Origin: Astrocystis sublimbata
Lineage: Eukaryota > Ascomycota > Sordariomycetes > Xylariales > Xylariaceae
Assembly (NCBI GenBank): GCA_022453515.1
Contig: JAJNNY010000006.1
Coordinates: 1-64,000 of the forward strand
Reading direction: 5' to 3'
Length of the DNA: 64,000 bases
This document shows positions 36,546 to 48,159 of this stretch, piece after piece; within the stretch, counting starts at the first letter, position 1, and every line of letters begins with the position of its first letter. The notes below the pieces were generated by a model. The model searched no databases. It worked only from the letters and a program-made list of their open reading frames with translations, and was not told the origin of the DNA. The translations under genes and the position numbers were made by a program.

Positions 36546-37785
36546 ATGGCACCTCCCGAAGTCCACCACCTTTTTCACCGGCCCATTGCCGACCACTCCT
36601 TCTCGGCAGATCGCCAAACGCTGGCCGTGGCCAAGGATACGACTGTCGAGCTCTACGGAAGGACAGGCAACGCCTTCAAATTGAAGGACGAGCTCAAGGG
36701 ACATGACAAGACCGTTACTAGCGTCGACATTGCCCCGGAAAGCGGTCGCATTGTGACATGCTCCCAAGGTATGTGTATCCCGTGTCCGTCTGCTTCGAAG
36801 CCCTGTCACATGGCCATGTCGACGTCGATGTCGGTGCTGTTCTGACGCCACGGCTCAAGACCGAAACGCGCTTGTCTGGGAACCCTCCCCTACCGGCTAC
36901 AAGCCCACTCTCGTTCTCCTCCGTATCGCCCGCGCTGCCACCTTTGTCCGCTGGTCACCCTCCGAGACCAAATTTGCCGTCGGTTCTGGCGACCGGGTCA
37001 TCGCCATCTGCTATTTCGAGGAGGAAAACGACTGGTGGGTTTCGAAGCATTTAAAGAAGCCTATCCGTAGCACCATCACCACCGTCAACTGGCATCCGAA
37101 CTCAGTGTTGCTAGCCGCCGGCTCCACCGATGCCCACGCCAGGGTCTTCTCGAGCTTCGTAAAGGGCGTCGATGCCCGTCCCGAGCCCAGTGTCTGGGGC
37201 GAGCGTCTGCCTTTCAATACCGTCTGTGGCGAATTCCTGAACAACTCGGCTGGTTGGGTCCACTCGGTAGCTTTCTCGCCGAGCGGTAACGCCCTGGCTT
37301 TCGCTGCTCACGACAGCAGCATTACCGTCGTGTACCCCACAGGCCCAGATCAGCCACCCCAGGCTATAGTCAGCGTCAGCACCCAGCTGCTGCCCTTCAT
37401 GAGCATGATATGGAACGGCGAGGATGAGATTATCGCAGCCGGATACGACTGCGAAGCCTTCCGATTCCAGGGTGGGCCTTCGGGATGGCAGCTTACCGGC
37501 ACCTTGGAGGCGAAGGGCAGACCTGGCCACAGTGATGCCCGTGAGGATTCCGCGTTGAATATGTTCAAGCAGATGGATCTCAAGGGTAAGGTAAAAGACG
37601 ACACCCAACTCAAGACGGTCCACCAGAACACCATCACAACACTCCGCATCTTCGAGGGCAGCAATGACTCCGTTAGTAAGTTTAGCAGTAAGTCGACCCC
37701 TGAATTATCACACAAATCAGTTCCTCGGCTTATGTGGCATATAGCAAGTGGTGTGGATGGCAGAGTCGTCATCTGGAATGTCTAA
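36546..37785 (+). CDS. ARC40: Arp2/3 complex subunit 1 (ARPC1/ARC40), WD40 protein
   Basis: A WD40 subunit of the Arp2/3 actin-nucleating complex, used in endocytic patches and polarised growth. Exons 36546-36768 and 36860-37785 (91-nt intron) give 382 residues. The start MAPPEVHHLFHRPIADHSF is typical. WD-repeat signatures include GHDKTVTSVDIAPESGRIV, DRNALVWEP (made by the splice), TTVNWHPNSVLLAAGS, GWVHSVAFSPSGNALAFA and the final GVDGRVVIWNV. The ARPC1-specific insert around FKQMDLKGK is present. Nothing is broken. Confidence 0.94.
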
Positions 37786-38748
37786 TTGTGTCGGCTCGAA
37801 ATCTCACTGTAAATTTGTAGCTGACGAATATACGAATGACTTACATCAATATTCTGCGCATATGGCGCTCAATCTTGCCCCCTTATGATAACTCAAACAT
37901 GTCGATTCAAGACCAGTAACCAAAGTCACTAAAAATAATTAGAAATGCGCAGTAGATTCGAAACCAAGCTGGAGACGTTCATGGGGTTGCCGAGATGGCG
38001 TTAAACATCCGCTGGACCGGACACTTCTAAGTATCTATTAGCCCTGCCTTTGACACCACAAGGTGTTATCCTGCCTATTACTTTACCGCTGCCACCGGAG
38101 TGACTTTGAAACAACTGCAACAGATAGATGGTATTGTTTTCGTTGTATCCGTAATACCTCATCTCCTTGCCCCGTGAGCCTCTGCGGGTACGTATCTGCC
38201 TACATTTCGTCATCTTGTGCTCGAGTTGCTGGACGAGGTATACCATTTATTTTTAGCAAGTACCCTCAAGAATTGTTTGCCCCTATTTGTTATGATTACC
38301 GTTTCTTCCAGTGCAACTTGATCTCGTCATATATGAAGCTATTAATTAGCTAGCCCCTTCAATGTATGACCTGTCACGTCTTCGTTGTAATAAACTAGTA
38401 TTGTTGTAGCTCCGAATAGTAAGCAACTTCTACAATGTTATGCCCGCTTTATTAGCTCACAATGACAATTTTAATGGGGGCATGGTCGCCGTGGAGCACA
38501 TGACCACCATCGCCGGTATATCATTGGGTGGGTATTCTGTTCAGTTCCAAGGTGTAATAAGCCACACATGAGAGTTATGAGCTACCTGGTGCAGTATCCA
38601 GACCATTATCAGCCTACAAGGGCTTCTTCATATCAAATGCATTTACGGAGTAATACTAAGCACAGTCTTGAGGATCAACAAACCAACCGAGGACTTGGAC
38701 CCTAATTATAAAACTCGATATCATAAGGAGAATCTTTTATTATTTAAA
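37786..38748. other. Convergent intergenic DNA, ARC40 / F-box gene
   Basis: No gene is recognisable. The sequence is AT-rich with many stops, and an open frame at 38063-38353 has no similarity to a family known to me. Confidence 0.5.
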
Positions 38749-41700
38749 TCAGGACGGTTTAGCTTGTTGATCTAACTGCGATTCTAGACCGGCCAGCAAG
38801 TCGAACCCGTCATCTTCATCAGTTTCAACCTTTATCCGAACTTGTCTCGATTCGGTCGCTTTCTGTGCCGCTTTATCCGCAGCCTCGACATCTTCGGATT
38901 TGCTCGATATGCAGCTCGTCTTAGTCGTATTTGACATGTACTTCGAGAGGACGCCTTCTCGAATTTTCAAAAACTCTTCGTCCTTGTCATCTTGCAACGC
39001 TCGGCTCTTGATACGCTGCTGGCGCCTTTGTTTCCTCGTCAACGATGGGCGGGCACCTGAGGAAGCTTTGCTCTGGTTGGGGTTCCCTTGGTCGTGATGA
39101 AGTGGTGTACTCATGGGAATTCGGCTCAATGCATGTCGCAAATTGCCAAACTCGGGACCCGAAAAGGCGCTGTAGATGAGGTCGAACCTCCAGTTGTGCT
39201 TGTCGTTGAGAACGACCAAGTTAGAAAGGATACTCAGATCAGGGAGGTGTATCATCTCCATGTACCAATCGAGCACCTGTCCGTCAACGTCATGTGTTTG
39301 CTTGTTGTGCACTCCGCGAAAATGGTTGAAAAGCTGTAGCAGAGTGTATGATCTGTTGCCCTGCTTTGCGGCAGAGGCTGCACCGCAAACTTTGCACCGA
39401 AGGTCCTTAACTTTGCCCAGAGGTCGCATCCTCTTGTTTGATCTCAGGCCACGTAGGAACATGGGAAGGGAAGGCGCCTTTTGCCATCTTTCACGGAATC
39501 GAGTGAGCATGTGATAAATCACAACGAAAATTCTGAGTGGCCCAGGTAGGTCTTTCACGGGGTTAATCGAGTACCACAGTTCGGCCACCATTGGTGCCAT
39601 ATCATTTTCCAGTGAAATTTCGAAAGGAGGAGAAGCAGGGGAGCGACGAGGTTTAATCTGTGAAGCTATATCCTCTTGTGGCGCAATATCAGTAGAAGAG
39701 GTCTGGAAATTATGATAAAGCTGGGGCTGAGATACGGAGCAGTCCCCATAGTGAATATGGTTCCTAGAAGCGTGCATAAGTTCTGGTAGTTCCCGACCAT
39801 CAATATAGCCACTTGTACCATGGATATATTCCGGTGGTCCTTGATAATCGAGATGATTGCCAGCAGCTTGTATGTATCCCGGTGGCTCTGGATAATTGTC
39901 GTGGTCAACAGTAGTGTGCATGAATCCAGGTGGTTCCTGATAACCTAGGTAGCCATTACCAGCATGTGTGTATTGTGGTGGTGCCACGTACTCGATGGGA
40001 TTCATAGCCGCGTACAGGGATTCTGGCGGTTCTTGATAAGCTGTTTCATTCCAGGGTGGACAAGTCGGCGATTCCGAAACCTGGGGGCGGGAGGCGTAGA
40101 TGGGCTCGTATGATGGTGTAACATCTGAAGGTTGTTGGCCGTGCGGTAGTTGAGCTAAGGCCCTGTCATACTGATACTGTGATGCTGACTGTTCATAGTA
40201 TGATTTCGCCTCAATTATATGGATGGATTGGACTTGAGCAGGTTGTTCATAGTATGATTCCGCCTCGATTAGATGAACAGGTTGAACGTGAGTGGTCTGC
40301 AAAGTCTTTACAGCTGCCTCCTTCAACTTCTTTCTAGGGGGTACAGCTCGTTGTTTCTTGCATTGACGAGGGTCAGGATGAACTGCGAAGATGGTGAGAT
40401 TCACATCCTCCAATTTGAAATACCCATTTGACGCATTGGGGCGTTGGGGGGTATTTCCACTCGAGGTTCTCGAAAAGTCCTCAAGGACGAAGGCAACAGA
40501 GGGCACTTACATGGGGGTACTTCAGGCCACTCAGCCCGCCAATGAACCACCACATTACCAAAGGAGAGAGAGCGTGTGTGCTTGGCGGCATAATGCTGTA
40601 TCACTGCCTCTATTCCATACATCTTGGTATCTGCCTCGCACCCATGGCAGTAAAAGAGTTCCTTTCTGTGTGGATCAGTGAAAGGTCGAACTTTCACATC
40701 AAATAACCATTTGATGTTGTCAAGTGTAAGCTTCCGAGTGTATGGGCCTTTCGGGTCATCTGAAACTGGCTGTCGACCAGTAGCACGGGCAACAGCATCT
40801 GACTATTGTCAGTAAGCTTTTCAAAAATGGCTATCTGCTATTGGGTAGTCGAGGTCGAGGAGCGCGAAATAGCAGGATCGAGACGAACGGTCGCTATTGA
40901 ACCTCTAGGATGGGAGTGCTTACCGTCTTTGTCAATATCAGCATAAAATTGCTCTATTACGTGCAAGAGGACCTCAGCAGCAAATTGTGGGCTATTCTCC
41001 TTGTTGATGCCGCCCCCATTCCTCCAGGATTCATAGATAAAATGGTCAGCACATGCTGATATACGGGCTCTAAGGGGACCCTGCGCTTCTATTGGGTCAA
41101 ATGTCAGTATTGCTATTATTGCGAAGCTGAGAAGCTCGTGTTTGCAATCCGAACAAACAAAGGTATACACAGTATCTAAGATACTGACTACCCTTGAAAT
41201 GCTGGAAAGCTGTAAAATGAGCACTACTTACCGTCCCAGGCTTCATCAAGTTGTTGTTTGCTTGGTCCGGATACTTGCGACTTCTGCTTAGGAGTATCCG
41301 GTTGATGACAATGTGTCTCTTGTCTTTGGTTTAGCTGATGTATCGGCAAGTCTAACGCCAGATCATCGAACGGGCTTGCGAGTTCAGCCGCTGCCTGGTA
41401 CGATGGAGTCACAAGTCGTTGGACCTCCCCAAGTCCGCCATCCATCTCAAATCTTTCCCATCGGAGAGCACTGATGCACCCAATGTCAGTAAACAGCTAT
41501 TGAGGCTTGAACGGTGAGAGATCTAGACACCTGTAGCGATTTCAATCCCTTCCAATGCAACTCCATGCCTCGAAATCATCGAAACATGCCAGGAGTACCA
41601 ATGGGGATTACTTACTCAGCGCGACGTCTTTTCCCACGTTTTTCAAGCCCCTTCAGCCATTGTGCAGCTTTTACACCTCCCATCGACTTGAATTTGACGA

Positions 41701-42699
41701 ATTCCTTCTGAATAGCTTCTATCTGGTTTGATAAGAAAACTTTGGTTACTGGCAATTTGACAGTATGTCCAGCTCGGAGCATGGCTGATGATACCACACG
41801 CATATCCTCACTGATGAATGTGAAAGGAAGAGCCGGGATCAGACAAGCTGGTATTGAGGATGATAGTAACAGATCAATTTCCTGGCAAATAATGAGGTAA
41901 GGTATCGAGTGTCAATGGCGGAAAATCTTACCTTGGTAGCTTTCTTCAAGAGGCACGGCCCACAGCTTCTGAGGGAGAAGGACCAAATTATTTGGGACTC
42001 ATTTTCTTCGCACTTGGCATGTGATGAAGTATCCGCAGAGGGACGTGGGCTGTTTTTTGTGGTATAAAGCTGACATTTAGTCTGACTAGCCAATTGCCAC
42101 ATCTGAAGCTCAGTATGATTTATAAGGGGCTTAGGCATGGTTGGCCAGAATCGTTGTCTAGAAAGTTGCCAGATGACTTCTGGCTTGAGAAGTGGGGGAG
42201 CACCAGGAACACGGGAAAGCCCAACTTGGTGAGCATATTTTGGTTTTCGGGTGAGCAGCGAATTGAAGTATTTATTGACAGACAGTAGTCTGCAAAGCAT
42301 TTTCGGCGTGAGAAAAGTGAGCGTGTACTGCCAAATCTCGGCAGAGAGTTGCCAACTTGCTGAACATTGGAAGCGACCATCCACATCCACGCCTTTGTCA
42401 AACTTCATCTTTTTGGATGAAACAGACCTGGAACCTGCAGATGGCTTTCGCTTTTTGGAGTTGAGCCGAGGCTGGGCATGACTATCGACTTCCGATGACA
42501 ACGAAACCTCCGGTTCATCATCCTCATCGCAGTCTCGGGTATTCTTGTGTGCCAAAGTAGACTGCGATGATGAGTGGGAGTCGACTCTGCTAGATGGGAA
42601 TAGAATTCTATCTTCTTGGTGCGACCCAGTGAGGTGAAGGGAGGCCTGTGGCATGGTTGCTACAACCTGCCGAGGAGGGCGCTGCCGTCGCTTGCCCAT
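38749..42699 (-). CDS. Large F-box protein with two C2H2-like metal sites
   Basis: I read six exons (42699-41932, 41881-41616, 41470-41232, 41088-40924, 40798-40511, 40382-38749) giving 1119 residues; phases agree throughout. Residues about 118-150 form an F-box (WQLSAEIWQYTLTFLTPKM then LCRLLSVNKYFNSLL), which would bind Skp1 in an SCF ubiquitin ligase. A conserved block follows: KKATKEIDLLLSSSIPACLI. Two zinc-finger-like patterns are visible, C530-x2-C533-x14-H548-x4-H553 and C905-x2-C908-x20-H929-x4-H934. Between them lie two copies of an 18-residue unit and then five Tyr/Pro-rich repeats. The extreme C-terminus is basic, then acidic. A family with this layout occurs widely in Pezizomycotina; its substrate is unknown to me. 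Splice sites were chosen by eye, and exon 5-6 is the least certain. Confidence 0.78.
39772..40035 (-). repeat. Five degenerate Tyr/Pro peptide repeats in the F-box gene
   Basis: About five units of 17-21 residues with consensus (Y)xEPP(G/E)(Y/F/L)(I/M)H(A/T)xxxHxxY: EPPESLYAAMNPIEY, EPPGFMHTTVDHDNY, EPPGYIQAAGNHLDY, GPPEYIHGTSGYID and LPELMHASRNHIHY. Units are diverged but clearly related, and the frame is kept. Confidence 0.8.
40180..40287 (-). repeat. Two tandem 54-bp coding units in the F-box gene
   Basis: Two successive 18-codon units encode VQPVHLIEAESYYEQPAQ and VQSIHIIEAKSYYEQSAS. On the + strand both show TTGTTCATAGTATGATT-C(C/G)GCCTC-like cores. This is an in-frame minisatellite in the disordered middle of the protein. 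Confidence 0.88.
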
Positions 42700-43748
42700 A
42701 CCAGAAGTTGGTGGTAGGTATGGTGGCTAGACAGTGTTACCCCGGGTTATGCTCAAAAGGCTCGGTAGAGGTGTGATGTGTGAATGCGAAGTGATCAAGG
42801 CTGATAGAGAGGGCTGGAGACCAACTTGGTCTTACGTATAGAGAATATAATGAAGGCTTGGCTTCTTGATTCCCCCAGGCTGCTTGGGAGCTTCAAAAGC
42901 GAGGTATCACTTGATAAGACTCAAGTTGAGGCTGAGCATGTCAACAAGCAGGAACCTTATCTAGCAGGTCATTGCTGGTGTTCCATTGACTGGAAGCAAA
43001 GGCAACCCGCAGGACAGACAGCAGGAGGAGCCCAGACAGCCTGGCCCTTGAAAATCACCTGGGGAATCTGATTGCTTTGGGAGGTCGAAGATTCGAAAGG
43101 GAGTTTCAGTGGCAATTAGAATGTTGACGAGACTAGGAAAGTACTACTAAGGTAGGTTAGAGGTCTTAGCCCTGGTAGGTAAAATCTGCAGCTACCTAGA
43201 TTAGGTACCTACCTTATGTACCTAGGTGGGGTAGTATCTCCCTGATCCAGGTGTGCAAGTAAGTACCAGCCGGTACCTTCAGTACGTGCCCTGTCCAACG
43301 TACAGTACGACCCAGCAGGCCGGTAACTGTTCCAGCAGTCAAGGGACTTTCAGCTTAGGTATGTATTCAATGCAGTTGATTCTGGGAAAGAGGCTTCGGC
43401 GATACTGGGGTTATTCAATGATCAAAGCGTTGCCCCTCCCCCACCATACCATGCGGGCCGGAGATGAATGGAACATTCTAACCTACCTCTTGGGTCTTGG
43501 TGCTCGACACTATCACCACCCCTTTTCTCTCCATCTCGACGGTCTTCTTAGTTCCAATATTTGATTGCTAGGCACTCGCAGACTCGCATTGCTATATACT
43601 GTCTTCTTTCTGTCTTGCTGCCTCGTTTGTTTTCTTTATCTCACTCTCCACAAGCTGCAGCGAACAGTCAGATCTTCTTGTATGCGCACGCGCGCCCGTA
43701 CCGGCACTCTCTTCTATCTTCGTTTCTGCATTGGTCGCAGGTTACAAC
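42700..43748. other. Divergent intergenic region, F-box gene / RNA1
   Basis: No gene. A dense TAGGTACCTACCTTATGTACCTAGG block lies at about 43150-43235. The last 200 bases are C+T-rich, as expected for the RNA1 leader. Confidence 0.5.
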
Positions 43749-45097
43749 ATGTCTAAAGATACAAAAACATTTTCCCTCGAAGGGAAGGGCTTGAAGCTCG
43801 ACACTGCCGAAGACTTAGAGGCTCACATCGCCCCCCTCCGCGGTCTGCAGGACGTGGAAGAGGTGCGCGTCCTCGGCAACACCCTCGGTGTGGGCGCTTG
43901 CAAGCTTCTTGGGGAGGTCCTGGCCACCAAGAAGACACTCAAGGTATGTTGCCGATGCCTGCAGTCTCCTTACCAGATCTTGTTCTCTGCCTTCTGGCCG
44001 TATCATTGACCCAAGTGTCCCTCTAGGTTGCCAACCTGGCCGACATATTCACCGGACGTCTGCTGAACGAGATACCCGAAGCGCTATCCTCTCTGCTTAC
44101 TTCGATCCTCAACCTCCCCAATCTGCGCACCATCAACCTGAATGACAACGCATTCGGCCTGAACACGCAGGAGCCCTTGATTGCTTTCCTGTCCAGCCAC
44201 GTTCCGTTGCAGCACCTATACCTCAACAACAACGGCTTGGGCCCCCACGCTGGCATCAACATAGCCAATGCTCTGTCGAAACTACACGCGAAGAAGGAGG
44301 AGGCTAGGAAAGCCGGGCAGGATGTCCCCGATCTGGAAACGGTCATCTGCGGCCGCAACCGGCTGGAGAACGGAAGCATGATGGCATGGGCCGAGACTTT
44401 TCGCCTCCACAACAAGGTCAAGGAGATCAAGATGGTCCAGAACGGCATTCGGCAGGAAGGCATCTCGCTATTGTTGAGCGAGGGTCTGAACCACACCACC
44501 GACCTGAAGACTCTTGATTTGCAGGACAACACTTTCACCGTCATGGGCGCCAGAGCCCTTGCCAAGGTCGTGCCTCTGTGGACCGAGGTCGTCGAGCTCG
44601 GCATTGGGGACTCGCTCCTTAGTGCTAAAGGAGGAGTTCTGCTCGCCGAGGCACTAGCCAAGGGACAGAACACGAAGCTGGAGATTCTCCGCCTTCAATA
44701 CAACGACATAACCGCGCCGGCAGTTAAGAGTTTGTCGACCGCAGCTAAAGATGCGCTGCCCGCTTTACGGAGAATCGAGTTGAACGGTAACAAGTTTTCC
44801 GAGGACGACGAGTCAATCACAGCTCTCCAGGCGCTTCTGGAGGCCCGCAAAGAGAAGTTGGCAGGTGACGTCGTGGATGAGGATGCGTGGGGCGTGGACA
44901 GTCTGAGTGATCTCGAGGAGCTAGATTCGGACGAGGAAGACGAAGACGAAGAAGAGGAAGGCATAACCACAGAGGAGCGCGCCAAGAAGCTTATCAGAGA
45001 TGCAGAGGAAGCCCAAGAGGAGCCCACTGTCCAGCTCAACGACAAGGAAGTCGATGACTTGGCAGGGAAGCTTGAGAAGACTACCATTTCCAAGTAA
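43749..45097 (+). CDS. RNA1: Ran GTPase-activating protein RNA1
   Basis: Cytosolic RanGAP that sets the Ran-GTP gradient for nuclear transport. Exons 43749-43943 and 44027-45097 (83-nt intron) give 421 residues. Leucine-rich repeats fill about residues 35-340 (for example LRTINLNDNAFGLNTQEPL, LQHLYLNNNGLGPHAG, LKTLDLQDNTFTVMG, LRRIELNGNKF). The catalytic arginine expected in DIFTGRLLNEIP is present (about residue 76, right after the splice), and the CGRNRLENGS loop is intact. An acidic run (about 335-380) precedes a charged C-terminus, as in yeast Rna1. There is no SUMO-domain extension of the animal type. Confidence 0.95.
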
Positions 45098-45511
45098 AGC
45101 AAGTAAACGGAGATAATACCCTGATATGCCACATGCTAGAATAACCCGTGACATGATGGGAAGCATTGTCATTCACCATGATGTAGTGGCAGAGCTAGCT
45201 GAATACTCGATTCGAATTAACATCCGTGTGTAATGTCCGCACCTGGGATAAGTACATCTTGCGATCATGAGCTAGGGTAGTTCCGTCAGTACACTGTGAG
45301 GGGAAGTCTAACTTTACAAAGATATCTAATATTTCGGTTGACAAATCCACTCTCCTCCCAGCAGCAGTGCGCTTCCCTTATCTCGCCCGTTTGTTTATAC
45401 AGTTTCGGTAAACATTACAAGATATTGGTGGTAGCAGACCTAACGATAGGTAGTCTCCAAACCCCCAAAAATTCGATATAAAAGGCAAAGTCGATGGTGA
45501 TGTTTCGATGT
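45098..45511. other. Convergent intergenic DNA, RNA1 / DNM1
   Basis: About 400 bases between two 3' ends; nothing else is seen. Confidence 0.5.
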
Positions 45512-48159
45512 TTACAGAACCTCGCCGATAATCTTAGCCGCTTCTTTATACGTCTCCAACATCTTCTCGCACTTTTCGCGGTCTTTCTTCACGCCATCAT
45601 CCTCGTACAACAACTCCTCGAATAGACTCTCCTTGTAGAGTTCACTGACGAGTCGATTCTGTACGACATCCTTGCAATGGTTAACAAGCAGATGCATCAC
45701 TGCCTTAGGCACCTGATCAGCGATGGATTCGCGGACGATGTTAAAGTACGACGAGATGAGGGCACGGATCAGCTCAGTCTCCATAGCCTCTCGTTCGGTC
45801 AGAGCCGGTTCTACGTTTTCACCCTGCAGTCCAGGTTAGAGCTAGTATCAGAATCGACAAGAGAAGGGGGCCTACAATTTGTATTTGTGAACCTGAGCTT
45901 GAACCAAAAACAAATCCAGCGGAGTTGGGGGCTTCTTCATCGAGAACCAGAGGTGCAGGCCGATGCGGCAATTTGTCCTCGCCGCGTCGGATGCTCTGAC
46001 TAAAGGTTGGCTCTGACGCCTGACTAACGTGGCGCGGAAGTGGCGAAGGAGCGCCAGCGCCTGACGGCTGATTCGTCCCGTCTTTGCCAAAAAAGTAGGT
46101 GAGAAACGAGTCTCGAGTGTTTCCACCTTGTGAGCTGAACCGGCTAGGTGAATCTGACCGTATGCCGTTCATATTCGCCGCAAAGCCTCCAGCGCCGTTC
46201 TCTCGCACAGCAGGCGACATGTTTCGAGAGCCTTTTGACAGGTGTTTCCGAAGGGGAGCTACGTCGTTCTTCTCATTCTTCTCATGAACCGCCTCTTCGT
46301 CGTCTTCTGGGGTCTCTGTGCCATTTGCACCTAACTCCTTCAAGCGCTTCTTCTCTCGCCTCTCCCTTTCGTCTTGGATCAATTTTTTCCGCTCGCGTTC
46401 CTGCTTGGCGCCTACAACATGACTCATGGCGGCAGCTGCTCCTAGGAAGTTTGGATGATTTGTGTTTATGTAGGCCCGTTGGATAGAGATGAGTGACTCG
46501 ACGTAATTTGATGCAGGTCCGAGCCTTTCCCTTAGCAAATCCGATACAACTTCGATCAGTTTGGCCTGCAGTCTTGGAAAGCGCGAAAGCTCGGTCGACC
46601 CGCAGGTATGGCAGATTTTGATGAGTTCTTCATAGACAAGTTCGACACACCGCTGACTGGGCATCTCAAGAAGCTTGATTTGGGGCTTCACTAGTAGATC
46701 GAACGCCATCTCGGGAACGAACAAACTAGGACGCGGACCAGTCGAGTTGCGAATAGCAGTTCTGATATCCAATGCAGAAAGGTTAGAGGTAGGGTCGATT
46801 GATTCCAGAGAGCTGCCAAACACCGAGTTGAAGATGTAGTATATTCTTGCACCACCAGAAAGCTCCTTGGTGGATATCTCAGTCGAGGTTCCATCAATGG
46901 ACGAAATAAATGATGTGGCGAAACGCGTCATCACCTGGAGGATCATAGAGCCACGGTGCTCCTTGCCGCTGAAGTGCATATCTCCATAACTTGCGAGTTC
47001 TTGTTGTGTCTGTCCCATCAAGGTATTGAGACGGGCTTTAATGTCGGGCAGACGCTCCCGAATGTGAGTCATTAGAGTCTGGTTCAGCGCTTTGGCAAGG
47101 AACTGAGTACCACATCGCGACGCAATGTTCCGATATGCAGGGTGATGGCGGAAGAATTCCGATTCGGCTTTGAGGGCCTCGTCCATCGGTCTGTTGCCCT
47201 GGATGTCTTGTTGTGACCGGTTGACAACTCCGACAAAGCCCAACTTCAGAGGGTAGACCCGGCCAGACAGAATGTCCAACGCATTTGTTCCATGGTCCAT
47301 CAGGTCAACCTTCGTGAGCACTCCAATAGTTCGACGGCCTAAGGGATCTACATGTCGAGCAAGCTTCAACGCTTCTGAATTAACAATGTCGACATTCGCG
47401 GGTGAGACTGCCAAGACAATGCTGTTTGGTTTGGCGATGTATTCGGAGATGAGTGTTCGCGTCTGCTTTTCGATATCCGCCGGCTGATCGCCAATGGGAA
47501 CCTAAACGACCGTGGTTAGCTGCTGCAACTTTGGTTGCAAATTTGGAAGATAAGTGGAAGGTGAAGAGTTGACCGGACCTTGGTTAGACCTGGGAGATCA
47601 ACGAGCGTCAAATTCAGCACATGCGGCGAGTAAATCTTGAGATTGATGGGCTGTCTGTTGATGCCCTTGTTGCCACCAGCAACTCGCGACGTCTCGTTCT
47701 CGATCTCACGCTTCACGTCGCCGAAGTCAGTAAAACGCCGACTGGGGATATGGTGAAATTCGGCCCACTCCGAGCGGCGCGCCTGCGTGGGGTTTCGATA
47801 GGCGGCATGCACATCTGGTTCGGATTCATCTTCTTCGACATTGATCAGTTGCAGAATCAGAGGCCGTCGGGTTACGATACCGCTTCCTCTTGGGAGGAAG
47901 TCCCGGCCCACAATGTTCTCGAGTACGGAGGATTTGCCGGCGGACTGGGATCCAACCACAACCTAAGAGCAGAGAAAAGACGGTAAGCATCGAACGATGG
48001 ACAGCAAGCCCTGGGAGGCCGGGGGGGCGGGCGAGGTAGTCGTAGGGACGCGTGACATACAATTTGCGGGAGATCGAGCGAGTCGGAGCCGATGGTGTTG
48101 AAAACCAAGTCCTGGAGCTGGTTGACAACACGCAACAGGTCATCGCCGAGGGCAGCCAT
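45512..48159 (-). CDS. DNM1: Dynamin-related GTPase DNM1 (mitochondrial and peroxisomal fission)
   Basis: A self-assembling GTPase that divides mitochondria and peroxisomes. Four exons (48159-48061, 47962-47579, 47501-45876, 45823-45512) give 806 residues. G domain: P-loop GSQSAGKSS (about 37-45), switch-[22 protein letters not shown], and TKVDLMD. The middle domain shows [10 protein letters not shown] and [17 protein letters not shown]; a poorly conserved insert (about 525-690, charged then Ser/Gly-rich, with [10 protein letters not shown]) fits DNM1 rather than VPS1. The GED domain fills the last 100 residues ([20 protein letters not shown] to KIIGEVL). The second intron begins GTCCGG, a poor donor, but only this position keeps GLTK|VPIGDQP in frame. 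Confidence 0.93.
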
